Shown here piece after piece: positions 49,736-60,918 of a DNA stretch of 64,000 nt (positions are counted from its first letter, which is position 1; each line of letters opens with the position of its first letter). The notes beneath the pieces were generated by a model, which was not told where the DNA came from, searched no databases, and was given only the letters and a program-made list of their open reading frames with translations. The stretch is from assembly GCF_002102265.1 (NCBI RefSeq), contig NZ_LQPG01000010.1:280459-344458 (forward strand), read 5' to 3'. The translations under genes were made by a program, and so were the position numbers. This DNA comes from Mycolicibacter longobardus. Its GTDB lineage: Bacteria > Actinomycetota > Actinomycetes > Mycobacteriales > Mycobacteriaceae.

Positions 49736-50302
49736 TCAGCGGACGAACAACGTCAACAGCCTTCTGCCCACCGACCTCGCGGCCGAAGGACGCTCCGCCG
49801 ACACCGTGACGGCATCCCCGAACCGCCGGCGCAGCTCGCGTTGCAGCCGGTCGCCCAGGGTCGATTCCGACGCGGGGCAGCCGTGGCAGGCACCGGACAT
49901 CCGCACCCGCACCTGCTCACCGGTCACACCGACCAGCTCGATCGCCCCGCCGTGTGACGCGGCGAGTTCACCGATCGGCCCGCCGAGCAGCTCCTCGGCC
50001 GCCCGTGCCAATTCGCTGGTGCGTTCGGACAGGTCGATCCGCCATTCCGCCGGATCCCGGAGCGCCGTGTCGAGCGCCACCCGGATCTCCGCACCGCGAG
50101 CCCGCCAGCTCTGCTGTGGGCTCAGCGTGATCGCAATGTCCGCACCGTCGACGATCAACGCCTCGATCGTGCCGTCGTCCTGCAATTCCCCCAGCCGGCC
50201 CGGCGCGTGTCGTACCCGCCCGCTGCCGGGCATGCGATCGTGCACGACCACCCAGCGCACCCGTTGCGGGTTGCCGGTCGCCACCGCATGCATCGGGATC
50301 AT
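49736..50302 (-). CDS. NifU C-terminal (Nfu) domain protein
   Basis: 188 residues. The C-terminal 80 residues contain the Nfu signature GACHGCPASESTLG with the CxxC cluster site, followed by a typical basic helix (LGDRLQRELRRRFGDA). The first 110 residues (WVVVHDRMPGSGRVRHAPGR, ALIVDGADIAITLSPQQSWR) are a separate, unassigned domain. Nfu proteins carry or deliver Fe-S clusters. The ATG overlaps the feoB stop as ATGA, so it is the third gene of the feo operon, linking iron uptake to cluster supply. Confidence 0.85.
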   Translation of the reverse strand: MIPMHAVATGNPQRVRWVVVHDRMPGSGRVRHAPGRLGELQDDGTIEALIVDGADIAITLSPQQSWRARGAEIRVALDTALRDPAEWRIDLSERTSELARAAEELLGGPIGELAASHGGAIELVGVTGEQVRVRMSGACHGCPASESTLGDRLQRELRRRFGDAVTVSAERPSAARSVGRRLLTLFVR

Positions 50303-52212
50303 GCGCCCAGACCCGACGCGATCGACCTGGCGGCGAAGGCCATCACCCAGGCCAGCACGAACATGTAGCCGAACGCGAACGCCGGCCATCGCCATGAGTT
50401 GGTCTCCCGGCGCATCACCGCGACGGTGGACATGCACTGCAGCGCGAACATGAAATACACCAACAGCGCGATGACCGTCGGTGCGGTGAACACCCGATTG
50501 CCGTGGTCGTCGGTTATGGCCGCCAGGGCCTGGCGCGGGGCCGACGGATTGGTCGCGGCCGAGACCTGCCCGAGGGTGGACACGAACACCTCCCGCGCCG
50601 ACAGCGACCCGACCAACGCGATATTCGTACGCCAGTCGAAACCCAGGGGCGCGAACACCGGCTCGATCGCCTTGCCGACGCCGGCCGCGTAACTGTGGTC
50701 GAGCACGTAGGAGGCCGCGTCGGACTGCGAGAGCTGCGCGGTCTCGGTGCTGCGGGCCGGCAGATTCATCAACACCCAGAGCACCAGCGAGGTGGCCAGG
50801 ATGACGGTTCCGGCCTTGCGCAAGAAGATCTTCGCCGCGTTCCACATCGCGATGAGAACCGCCGTGGGGGAAGGAAATCGATACGGTGGCAATTCCATGG
50901 TGAACGGCAGCAGGTCGCTGCGCAGAATCGTCGACTTGAACACCCACGCGGCCAGCAGAGCCGAGGTGCCACCACCGAGATACAGCAGGAACATGGTGAC
51001 GCCCTGCGCGCTGAAGCCCCACCAATTCCGCTGCGGCGTCACCAGCAGGCCGACGAGCAGGGTGTAGACCGGCAGTCGGGCCGAGCAGGTCATCAACGGC
51101 GCACTGATGATGGTGGCGAGTCGATCCCGCGATGACGGCAACGTCCGGGTCGCCATGATCCCCGGAATCGCGCAGGCGAACGAAGAGAGCATCGCCACGA
51201 ACGCGCGGCCCTCCAGTCCGGTCCTGGCCATGATGCGATCCATCAGGAACGCCGCCCGCGACATGTAGCCGACATTCTCCAGCAGCGCAATCAGCAAGAA
51301 CAGCAACACAATCTGCGGAATGAACTGCAACACGGTCCCCACGCCGCCGATGACGCCCTCACCGAGGACACCACCGAGCACCGTGCCGCCGAGGTGGTTG
51401 TTCACCTGCGATCCCAGCCAGTCGAGTCCCGCGGCGATCCGATCCTGCAGCGGGGCGGCGACGGTGAAGATGATCTGGAAGAACGCGAACATCACGGCGA
51501 AGAAGATCGCGATGCCCCACAGCGGGTGCAGCACCCAGCCGTCGATCCGGCTGGTCCGCAGATCCCGGTGCGGGGCAACGTAGTCCGCGGCGGTGAGCAC
51601 CGACGTCCCCCAGGCGTCCACCGCGTCGGCCTCCGACGGCGGCAGCACCGCCGGCCGGGACCAGGTGTGGCTGGACCTCAGCAGCGTGCGCAGACCCTCG
51701 ATGCCGGTACCGCGGTTGGCGACAACAGCGACGACCGGCATGCCCAGCGCGGTGGCGAGGGCATCGACGTCGATCCGGCCGCCGCGGGAACTCAATTCAT
51801 CGGTCATGGTGAGCACCAGCGCAGCGGGCAGCTCCAGGCGCAGCACCTGCCCCACCAGCGCGATGGAGCGGCGCAGGGTGGTGGCGTCGGCGACCAGCAC
51901 GATCGCGTCGGGTGCGCCGATGCCGTCGACACGGCCGGCCAGCACGTCGGCGACAACCTGTTCGTCCGGACTGATCGGATCCAGGCTGTAGGTGCCGGGC
52001 AGGTCTTCGATCGCGAGTTCGACGTCACCGACGGTCAGGACGCCGACGCTGCGCCCCACCGTGACGCCCGGATAGTTGCCGGTTTTGGCCCGCAGCCCGG
52101 TCAGGTGGTTGAACACACTGGTCTTGCCGGCGTTCGGGCTTCCGACCAGCGCGATCCGTCGCGCCCGTGTCACATCGACGGCGGCTACGGAGCCGTCGTG
52201 GCAGTCCGTCAT
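50299..52212 (-). CDS. feoB: Ferrous iron transport protein FeoB
   Basis: 637 residues. An N-terminal G-domain has G1 LVGSPNAGKTSVFNHLTGL near residue 22, G2 GNYPGVTVGRSVG and G3 IEDLPGTYSLDP. The G4 position reads LTMTDEL, with Thr in place of the usual Asn. The membrane part has two Gate-type repeats (AFVAMLSSFACAIPGIMATR and NIALVGSLSAREVFVSTLGQ). It imports Fe2+. The start overlaps the feoA stop. I do not recall a feoB at this position in M. tuberculosis. Confidence 0.93.
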   Translation of the reverse strand: MTDCHDGSVAAVDVTRARRIALVGSPNAGKTSVFNHLTGLRAKTGNYPGVTVGRSVGVLTVGDVELAIEDLPGTYSLDPISPDEQVVADVLAGRVDGIGAPDAIVLVADATTLRRSIALVGQVLRLELPAALVLTMTDELSSRGGRIDVDALATALGMPVVAVVANRGTGIEGLRTLLRSSHTWSRPAVLPPSEADAVDAWGTSVLTAADYVAPHRDLRTSRIDGWVLHPLWGIAIFFAVMFAFFQIIFTVAAPLQDRIAAGLDWLGSQVNNHLGGTVLGGVLGEGVIGGVGTVLQFIPQIVLLFLLIALLENVGYMSRAAFLMDRIMARTGLEGRAFVAMLSSFACAIPGIMATRTLPSSRDRLATIISAPLMTCSARLPVYTLLVGLLVTPQRNWWGFSAQGVTMFLLYLGGGTSALLAAWVFKSTILRSDLLPFTMELPPYRFPSPTAVLIAMWNAAKIFLRKAGTVILATSLVLWVLMNLPARSTETAQLSQSDAASYVLDHSYAAGVGKAIEPVFAPLGFDWRTNIALVGSLSAREVFVSTLGQVSAATNPSAPRQALAAITDDHGNRVFTAPTVIALLVYFMFALQCMSTVAVMRRETNSWRWPAFAFGYMFVLAWVMAFAARSIASGLGA

Positions 52213-52496
52213 CGGTCACCATCCGCGGTGTCGATCTCGATGAGTCGGGCTTCCCGGCGGCGCAGACACAATTCGGTGTCCTGCACGCGGTAGATGGTGG
52301 GATCTCTCAGGGGCGCCCGGCGGATCACCTCGACGCGGGCGGCCGGGCGAAATCCGAGCTGCCGCAGCCGGCTCGCCACCGCGTCCGGGGCGTGCGGTGC
52401 GGCACCGGTGATGGTCGCAGCCTGCCCCGGAGCCAAGTCGGCGAGCACCGTCGCCGGTCCGGATCGATGCGACGATCGCCGCCGCCACCTGCGCAT
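52209..52496 (-). CDS. feoA: Ferrous iron transport protein A (FeoA, SH3-like)
   Basis: 95 residues from the ATG at 52496; a shorter start inside is possible because the first 14 residues (MRRWRRRSSHRSGP) are strongly basic and unlike FeoA. The FeoA fold is seen in TVLADLAPGQAATITGAAPH, SRLRQLGFRPAARVEVIRRA and the final YRVQDTELCLRRREARLIEI. FeoA assists FeoB. The stop overlaps the feoB ATG. The upstream 80 bp include a CTAACGTTAG palindrome (52505-52514) of unknown meaning. Confidence 0.85.
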   Translation of the reverse strand: MRRWRRRSSHRSGPATVLADLAPGQAATITGAAPHAPDAVASRLRQLGFRPAARVEVIRRAPLRDPTIYRVQDTELCLRRREARLIEIDTADGDR

Positions 52497-52577
52497 CAGA
52501 CGCCCTAACGTTAGATCGGCTTATTGCTGCAAGGTACGCCTGATTCGCCCGCGGCGTCACCCGCCTGATCTGCGTCG

Positions 52578-53384
52578 TCAGCCGATGGTCACGGGTTCGG
52601 CAGGGTCGGGCTCGCAGGTTTCCGGACCGGCCGTGGGCCGCTGCCGACGGTGCGCGTGCACCTCGTAGACCAGCAGTGCCACCCCGACTGCCGCCGTGCA
52701 GGCCGACACGGCGAACAGCAGCGGGCTCACTTCGCCGGTCAGGGCGTCGCCGAGCACCACCACCGCGGCGGTGCCCGGCAGCAGCCCCACCAGGGTGGCC
52801 ACCGTGTACGGCACCAGCCGCACCGCCGAGGCGCCGGCGGCGTAGTTGATCACCGAGAACGGGATAGCCGGAATCAGCCGCAGCGACACCACCGCCGGCC
52901 ATCCGCGCTCACGCAGGCGCGCGTCGAGTGAGTCGAGCCGCGGATGGCGCACCACCCGGCGCAGCTGCCAACCGAACACCCGCATCAGGACCAGCGCCCC
53001 GACCGCGCTGAGCGCGCTGGCCACCACCGCCAGCACGACGCCCAGCCACGGGCCGAACAGCAGCCCGGCGGAGAGCGTGAACGCCGTCCGGGGGAACGGG
53101 AACACGGTGACCACCGTGTGCGCGGCCAGAAAGGCCAGTGGAAACCACGGGCCCAGGGTCTGCGCCCAGTCCCGCAGCTGCACAGCGGTGGGCACGGGGA
53201 CCAGCAGTGCCACCGCGACCAGGCTCAGGATCACCACCGTGGTCCACGCCAACCGCCGAAGTGCCACCTGGCGCGCGGTGACGATGAACGCCGACCAAGC
53301 GCCGCGCAGCACGGGTGGGATTCGGGTCGCGGCGCGCGTCACGGAGCTCAAGACTACGGGCCGAGGGTTAACACTTCGCGTCAC
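52578..53384 (-). CDS. TVP38/TMEM64 (DedA-like) membrane protein
   Basis: 268 residues from the GTG at 53384; an earlier start at 53456 is possible but runs close to the mutA promoter. There are about six hydrophobic segments. The SNARE-associated/VTT domain is recognisable (VVTVFPFPRTAFTLSAGLLF, then the conserved RLIPAIPFSVINYAAGASAV). Proteins of this type are lipid scramblases or flippases in other organisms. Position corresponds to Rv1491c. It is divergent from mutA. Confidence 0.85.
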   Translation of the reverse strand: MTRSVNPRPVVLSSVTRAATRIPPVLRGAWSAFIVTARQVALRRLAWTTVVILSLVAVALLVPVPTAVQLRDWAQTLGPWFPLAFLAAHTVVTVFPFPRTAFTLSAGLLFGPWLGVVLAVVASALSAVGALVLMRVFGWQLRRVVRHPRLDSLDARLRERGWPAVVSLRLIPAIPFSVINYAAGASAVRLVPYTVATLVGLLPGTAAVVVLGDALTGEVSPLLFAVSACTAAVGVALLVYEVHAHRRQRPTAGPETCEPDPAEPVTIG

Positions 53385-53508
53385 GCCGGGGGTGTTTCTC
53401 CGCTCGGCACACCTCGCCCGAGCCGGCCGATCGGCATCATTTAGCCTGGTTGACACGTGTGGGGTAGCGATCCATCAGCTACTCGCGAGTAACAACAGGG
53501 AGTCGCCG

Positions 53509-55434
53509 GTGTCTATCGACGTGTCCGCCGAACCCGCCGGCATGGAGCAGGCCCGTGCCCGCTGGCGTGCCGCGGTGGCCGGGGTGCTGGCCAAGAGCTC
53601 GCGGCGCGAGCAGGCCGACATCGAACGCGAGACCGGTGGAGAGCCGGAACGGTTGCTGGACACGCCGGTCGAGGGTGAGGCCGGGCAGGGCGGATTCGCC
53701 ATCCATGCGCTCTACACCGCGCTCGACGCCCTGCCTGAGCAGCCGTTGCCGGGTCAGTGGCCCTATGTGCGCGGCGCCGACGCCCTGCGTGACGTCAACA
53801 GCGGCTGGAAGGTCGCCGAAGTCTTTCCCGTCGGTGGGCCCGGATCGGCCGCCGACACCAACGCTGCGGTCCTCAATGCCCTGACCGACGGCGTCAGCGC
53901 GCTGACCCTGCGGATCGGTGACGCCGGGGTGCCGGCAGCCGAGCTTCCACGAGTCTTCGACGACGTCTACCTGGGACTGGTTCCGGTGCTGCTCGACGGT
54001 GCCGAAGCCGGCGACTACACCACCGCCGCCGACGCGATGCTGGCGCTGGTCGACGGGCTCGACCCGGACAGCCGCGCGAACCTGTCGGTGGATCTGGGGG
54101 CCGACCCGCTGACCGCCCCGCTGGCGCGGCGCGCGGCACCGTCGATCGACGAGGTGATCGCGGTGGCGTCGCGCGCCGCCGGCCGGCAGGGAGTGCGGGC
54201 CATCGCCGTCAACGGTCCGGCGTTGCACAACCTGGGCGCCGGGGCGACGGGGGAGCTGGCGGCCGGGCTGGCCGCGGCGGTGGCCTACCTGCGGTTGCTC
54301 ACCGAGGCCGGGCTCTCGGTCGCCGACGCGGCACGCCAGATCAGTTTCCGTCTCGCCGCGGACGACGACCAGTTCATCACCATCGCCAAGGTTCGCGCGG
54401 CACGGCAGTTGTGGGCGCGGGTCACCGAGGTGGCCGGGGCGCCGGAGTCCGGCGCCGCCGTGGTCCACGCGGAGACGTCATTGGCCATGATGACCCAGCG
54501 CGACCCGTGGGTGAACATGCTGCGCACCACCCTGGCCGCCTTCGGGGCCGGCGTCGGTGGGGCGGACACCGTGCTGGTGTGGCCCTTCGACACCGTGATC
54601 CCAGGGGGGCAGCCGGGCACCTCGGCGACCTTCGCCCGGCGGATCGCGCGCAACACCCAACTGCTGCTGCTGGAGGAGTCGCACCTGGGCCGGGTGCTCG
54701 ACCCGGCCGGCGGATCCTGGTTCGTCGAAGACCTCACCGAGCGGTTGGCCGAGCAGGCCTGGCGCCAGTTCCAGGAGCTCGAAGCACTCGGGGGCTTCGA
54801 GGCCGCCCGCGGCCGCATCGGCGAGCGGATCGCCGAGGTTGCCGCCGCCCGGGCCGAGGACATCGCACATCGGCGTACCGCGATCACCGGCGTCAACGAA
54901 TACCCCAACCTGGACGAACCGCCGTTGGCCGTATCGTCGCCGTCAGCCCAGCCGCATGACTCAGCCGAGCAGGCCGGGTTGCGTCGCTACGCGGCTCAGT
55001 TCGAGGCCCTGCGTGACCGTTCCGACGCCCATCTGGCCCGCACCGGCGCCCGGCCGCGGGTGCTGCTGCTGCCGGTCGGTCCCATGGCCGAACACAACAT
55101 CCGGACCACCTTCGCCGCCAACCTGCTGGCCTCGGGCGGTATCGAGGTGATCAACCCCGGCGCGGTGGACGCCGACGCGGTGGCCGCGGCCGTCCAGCAA
55201 GCCGGCTCACCAGCCGTGGCGGTGCTGTGCGGCAGCGACGCACGCTACGGCGCCGAAGCCGCCGCGGTCATCGGGGCGGCTCGCGCCGCCGGAATCGGAC
55301 GGGTCTACCTGGCGGGACCGGAGAAGGCCCTGGCGGGAGACTCCGACACCGACCCGAAGCCGGACGACTACCTGACCATGAAAATCGATGCGGTACAGGC
55401 GTTGTCGGACTTACTCACCCGATTGGGGGCCTGA
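53509..55434 (+). CDS. mutA: Methylmalonyl-CoA mutase small (beta) subunit
   Basis: 641 residues. The N-terminal TIM-barrel half resembles MutB but is diverged ([40 protein letters not shown]). The C-terminal domain lacks the DxHxxG cobalamin-binding motif, as is normal for the non-catalytic subunit. With MutB it interconverts methylmalonyl-CoA and succinyl-CoA. GTG at 53509 follows AGGGAG. It is five bases before mutB. The promoter region holds TTTAGCCT at 53440-53447. Confidence 0.93.
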   Translation: MSIDVSAEPAGMEQARARWRAAVAGVLAKSSRREQADIERETGGEPERLLDTPVEGEAGQGGFAIHALYTALDALPEQPLPGQWPYVRGADALRDVNSGWKVAEVFPVGGPGSAADTNAAVLNALTDGVSALTLRIGDAGVPAAELPRVFDDVYLGLVPVLLDGAEAGDYTTAADAMLALVDGLDPDSRANLSVDLGADPLTAPLARRAAPSIDEVIAVASRAAGRQGVRAIAVNGPALHNLGAGATGELAAGLAAAVAYLRLLTEAGLSVADAARQISFRLAADDDQFITIAKVRAARQLWARVTEVAGAPESGAAVVHAETSLAMMTQRDPWVNMLRTTLAAFGAGVGGADTVLVWPFDTVIPGGQPGTSATFARRIARNTQLLLLEESHLGRVLDPAGGSWFVEDLTERLAEQAWRQFQELEALGGFEAARGRIGERIAEVAAARAEDIAHRRTAITGVNEYPNLDEPPLAVSSPSAQPHDSAEQAGLRRYAAQFEALRDRSDAHLARTGARPRVLLLPVGPMAEHNIRTTFAANLLASGGIEVINPGAVDADAVAAAVQQAGSPAVAVLCGSDARYGAEAAAVIGAARAAGIGRVYLAGPEKALAGDSDTDPKPDDYLTMKIDAVQALSDLLTRLGA

Positions 55435-55439
55435 GCGCC

Positions 55440-57728
<2,289 letters not shown>

Positions 57729-58727
57729 ATGACCGACAACGCTGACGACGCTGACGACGCCGTCGCACAATTGGCGGCGGCGGTGCGCTCCGGTGACCGC
57801 TCCGTACTGTCGCGGGCCATCACGCTGGTCGAATCCACCCGCGCCGACCACCGCCAGCAGGCCCAGAAATTGCTGCTGGCGCTGCTGCCGGACGCCGGCG
57901 GTGCGCGGCGGGTGGGTATCACCGGGGTTCCCGGCGTGGGCAAGTCGACGACCATCGAGGCGCTCGGGATGCACCTCATCAAGCAAGGCCACCGGGTCGC
58001 GGTACTCGCCGTCGACCCGTCGTCGACCCGCACCGGCGGCTCGATCCTGGGGGACAAGACCCGGATGCAGCAGCTGGCCGCACACGCGTGCGCCTACATC
58101 CGCCCGTCCCCGACCTCGGGCACCCTGGGCGGGGTGGCCAAGGCCACCCGGGAGACCGTGGTGCTGCTGGAGGCCGCGGGCTTCGATGTGATCCTGATCG
58201 AAACCGTCGGCGTCGGCCAATCCGAGGTGACGGTGGCCAACATGGTCGACACCTTTGTCTTCTTGACGCTGGCCCGCACCGGCGACCAGTTGCAGGGCAT
58301 CAAGAAGGGTGTGCTGGAGCTGGCCGACGTGGTGGTGGTCAACAAGGCCGACGGCGAGCACCTGGCCGAGGCGCGGATCGCCGCGCGGGAACTGTCGGCC
58401 GCCATCCGGCTCATCTATCCGCGTGAAACCTTATGGCGGCCACCGGTTTTGACCATGAGCGCCATCGAGGGCACCGGCCTGGCGGAATTCTGGGACACCG
58501 TGGAGCGGCACCGGCAGACGCTCATCGATGCCGGCGAGTTCGACGCCCGCCGTCGTGCTCAGCAGGTCGACTGGACCCGGCAGCTGGTGAAGGACGCGGT
58601 GCTGGAGCGCGCGCTGGCGGACCCGGCGGTGCGCGAAGTGCGCACCGAGGTGGAACAACAGGTGCTCAGTGGCGAGCTCACCCCGGCGCTGGCCGCCCAG
58701 CGAATCCTCGCGGCCATCTGGAGCTAG
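57729..58727 (+). CDS. meaB: Methylmalonyl-CoA mutase-associated GTPase MeaB
   Basis: 332 residues, G3E GTPase. Walker A is ITGVPGVGKSTTIEALGMHL near residue 65, the switch region LIETVGVGQSEVTVANMVD, and base recognition VVVVNKADGEHL. MeaB protects and reactivates the mutase cofactor. Its ATG follows the mutB stop directly. In M. tuberculosis the mazEF4 pair separates mutB from this gene (Rv1496); here that pair is absent. Confidence 0.94.
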   Translation: MTDNADDADDAVAQLAAAVRSGDRSVLSRAITLVESTRADHRQQAQKLLLALLPDAGGARRVGITGVPGVGKSTTIEALGMHLIKQGHRVAVLAVDPSSTRTGGSILGDKTRMQQLAAHACAYIRPSPTSGTLGGVAKATRETVVLLEAAGFDVILIETVGVGQSEVTVANMVDTFVFLTLARTGDQLQGIKKGVLELADVVVVNKADGEHLAEARIAARELSAAIRLIYPRETLWRPPVLTMSAIEGTGLAEFWDTVERHRQTLIDAGEFDARRRAQQVDWTRQLVKDAVLERALADPAVREVRTEVEQQVLSGELTPALAAQRILAAIWS

Positions 58728-58781
58728 CCGGCTCGGCATGAGCTCCTGAAGTATTTACGGTAGGGCCGTCGGTTGGCGCGG

Positions 58782-58787
58782 TACATT
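58782..58787 (+). promoter_or_regulatory. -10 element of lipL, probably leaderless
   Basis: TACATT ends seven bases before the ATG at 58795, with no ribosome-binding site between. This is a standard leaderless mycobacterial arrangement. Confidence 0.5.
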
Positions 58788-58794
58788 GCCAGTC

Positions 58795-60060
58795 ATGACG
58801 CAGCATCTCGACGTCCGCCAAACCGGGCTTCCAGCGGGTGTGCACGGCGCGGCCGACCCGAACTTCGCCTGCGCGGTGCGGGCCTTCGCCGCGATGTTCC
58901 CCGGCCGCCGCTTCGGCGGCGGGGCGTTGGCGGTGTACCTGGACGGTGAGCCCGTCGTGGACGTGTGGACCGGATGGTCGGACCGGGCCGGCCGGGTGCC
59001 CTGGTCGGCCGACACCGGCGCCATGGTGTTCTCGGCGACCAAGGGCGCGGCGTCCACGGTGATCCACCGGTTGGTCGACCGTGGCCTCATCGACTACGAC
59101 GTGCCGGTGGCGCAGTACTGGCCGGAGTTCGCCGCGAACGGCAAGGCCGCGATCACCGTCCGCCAGCTGCTGGGGCACCGGGCGGGGCTGACCCACCTCA
59201 ACGGTGCCAGCCGGTCGGATCTGCTGGACCACGTGACGATGGAAGCCCGGATGGCCGCCGCAGCGCCGGGTCCCGAGCGGGGCAAGCCCGCCTATCACGC
59301 GCTGACCTACGGCTGGCTGTTGTCCGGGCTGGCCCGGGCCGTGACGGGCACCGGGATGCGTGAGCTGTTCCGCACGGAGCTGGCCGGTCCGCTGGACACC
59401 GACGGCCTGCACCTGGGCCGCCCACCGGCCGACGCGCCGACCGTCGCCGCGGAGATCATCATGCCGCAACGCAGCCGGCGGAACCCGGTGGTCGACCTGG
59501 TGGCGCCGCGGGCCGCCGCGATGCTGCCCTACGGCGGATTCGGCGCGTTCTATTTCCCCGGTGTGATGGGCACGGTGCGCGGCGAGATTCCCTTCCTGGA
59601 CACCGAGGCCGCCGCCATCAACGGGGTGACCACCGCGCGCGGCCTGGCCCGCCTCTACGGCGCACTGGCCAACGGCGGGCAGATCGACGGCACCCAGTTC
59701 CTGTCCCGACGGGTGGTGGACGGGCTGACCGGTCGGCACGCCATTCAACTGGACCGCACCATCGGGGTTCCGCTCGCGTTCCACCTGGGGTATCACGCCG
59801 TCCCGTTCGGTCCGGTGCTGCCCGGCTTCGGTCACGTCGGGCTGGGCGGTTCCCTGGGCTGGGCCGACCCGACGTCCGGGCTGGCGTTCGGATTCGTGCA
59901 CAACCGGCTGTTGACCCCGTTCGTCGCGCTGGACCACGCGGGTTTCGTCGGAACGGCCGCACTGATCCGCCGGGGCGTGGCCCGGGGACGCCGGCACGGG
60001 TTCGCTCCGGTCCCGCTGCTGGGGGAGCCGTTCGCCGAGCGGGACGCCGCCACCGGATAG
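58795..60060 (+). CDS. lipL: Serine hydrolase / beta-lactamase-family esterase
   Basis: 421 residues, class C beta-lactamase fold (family VIII esterase type). The nucleophile motif SxxK is in MVFSATKGAAST near residue 85, the conserved tyrosine in YHALTYGWLLSGLARAVTG, and the third motif region appears as GHVGLGGSLGWADPTSGLAF. No signal peptide is visible. The ortholog by position is Rv1497 (lipL), reported as an esterase. Downstream is a 55-bp tandem duplication and the start of a lipid-synthesis locus. Confidence 0.9.
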   Translation: MTQHLDVRQTGLPAGVHGAADPNFACAVRAFAAMFPGRRFGGGALAVYLDGEPVVDVWTGWSDRAGRVPWSADTGAMVFSATKGAASTVIHRLVDRGLIDYDVPVAQYWPEFAANGKAAITVRQLLGHRAGLTHLNGASRSDLLDHVTMEARMAAAAPGPERGKPAYHALTYGWLLSGLARAVTGTGMRELFRTELAGPLDTDGLHLGRPPADAPTVAAEIIMPQRSRRNPVVDLVAPRAAAMLPYGGFGAFYFPGVMGTVRGEIPFLDTEAAAINGVTTARGLARLYGALANGGQIDGTQFLSRRVVDGLTGRHAIQLDRTIGVPLAFHLGYHAVPFGPVLPGFGHVGLGGSLGWADPTSGLAFGFVHNRLLTPFVALDHAGFVGTAALIRRGVARGRRHGFAPVPLLGEPFAERDAATG

Positions 60061-60072
60061 CCCCGCACCCGG

Positions 60073-60189
60073 CACCGCTGTGCTGATGGCGGCGGCCCGC
60101 GGCGCCCGACTTCGTCGCGCTGGCGACCACCGCTGTGCTGATGGCGGCGGCCCGCGGCGCCCGACTTCGTCGCGCTGGCGACCACCGCT
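60073..60189 (+). repeat. 55-bp perfect tandem duplication before tesA-like gene
   Basis: Unit 60073-60127 is repeated exactly at 60128-60182 and again for seven bases to 60189. Each unit starts CACCGCTGTGCTGATGGCGG and ends CGCGCTGGCGAC. The array fills most of the space between lipL and the thioesterase gene, and ends at the first base of the -10 hexamer (60189-60194). Confidence 0.9.
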
Positions 60190-60194
60190 AGGGT
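60189..60194 (+). promoter_or_regulatory. -10 element of the thioesterase gene
   Basis: TAGGGT ends seven bases before the GTG at 60202, fitting a leaderless transcript. The upstream promoter region consists of the 55-bp duplicated unit. Confidence 0.45.
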
Positions 60195-60201
60195 TGCCCG
60201 A

Positions 60202-60918
60202 GTGACTGACCGTACGCCGAAGCTCTACATCTTCCCGCACGCCGGCGGATCGCCGCAGTACTACATTCCGTTCTCCAAGACGTTCACCACCGACGTCAAA
60301 CGCATCGGAGTGCAGTACCCGGGCAAGGGTGGCAGCCACGACCTCGGCGCCTTCACCAGCATCGAAGACCTCGCCGATCAGGTCTGCAAGACCGTGGCGC
60401 CGCCGACCGAGTCCGACGGCCGGGTGGCCTTCTTCGGTCACAGCATGGGCGCACTGCTGGCCTTCGAGGTGGCTCGCCGATTCGAGGCGGACGGCCATCG
60501 GATCGCGGCGCTGTTCGTGTCCGCGGCCGGCGCGCCGGGACGAGCGGGGTATGACAACATCCCGGAGTCCGATCGCGGGCTGCTGGACGCCGTGAGCACG
60601 ATGACCGGCGTCAATCCCGAATTCCTGGAGAATGAGGAGTTCGCGGCGAAGATTCTGCCGACACTTCGCGGGTTGAAGGCCATTGCGAATTACGACTGCC
60701 CACCGGAAGTGCGGGTGTCCTGCCCGATATTCGTATTCCATGGTGATGAAGACGACGTCGCCACCGATGAAAAGGTCGCCGGATGGGCGCAGCGCACCAC
60801 CGCCGAGTTCGGTACGAGAGTCTTCACCGCACCCGGTCACCACTTCTACCTCAACGAACACCTGCCGGAACTGGTCGGCGATATCGAAGAGAAGATCGCG
60901 ACTTACTGTCGAAGTTGA
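60202..60918 (+). CDS. Type II thioesterase, TesA-like
   Basis: 238 residues, alpha/beta hydrolase of the GrsT/TesA type. The nucleophile serine is in VAFFGHSMGALLAFEVARRF, the aspartate region in FVFHGDEDDVATDE, and the histidine in APGHHFYLNEHLPELV. The match to mycobacterial TesA (Rv2928) extends through LYIFPHAGG and VKRIGVQYPGK. TesA edits or releases chains in phthiocerol dimycocerosate (PDIM) synthesis. It stands before a FAAL and a type I PKS. GTG at 60202. Confidence 0.88.
   Translation: MTDRTPKLYIFPHAGGSPQYYIPFSKTFTTDVKRIGVQYPGKGGSHDLGAFTSIEDLADQVCKTVAPPTESDGRVAFFGHSMGALLAFEVARRFEADGHRIAALFVSAAGAPGRAGYDNIPESDRGLLDAVSTMTGVNPEFLENEEFAAKILPTLRGLKAIANYDCPPEVRVSCPIFVFHGDEDDVATDEKVAGWAQRTTAEFGTRVFTAPGHHFYLNEHLPELVGDIEEKIATYCRS

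Noticed and set aside
52505..52514. IdeR box upstream of feoA
   Set aside because: Only the short palindrome CTAACGTTAG is present; the 19-bp consensus does not align over the flanks.
53457..53492. 11-codon leader ORF before mutA starting at GTG 53457
   Set aside because: The hexamer spacing is plausible, but the ORF is very short and ends 16 bp before mutA without overlap, so support is weak.
53385..53508. Cobalamin riboswitch before mutA
   Set aside because: The gap is only about 125 bp and shows no B12-box-like sequence or room for the aptamer.
60073..60189. CRISPR-like repeat
   Set aside because: The units are directly joined without spacers and number only two, so this is a tandem duplication.
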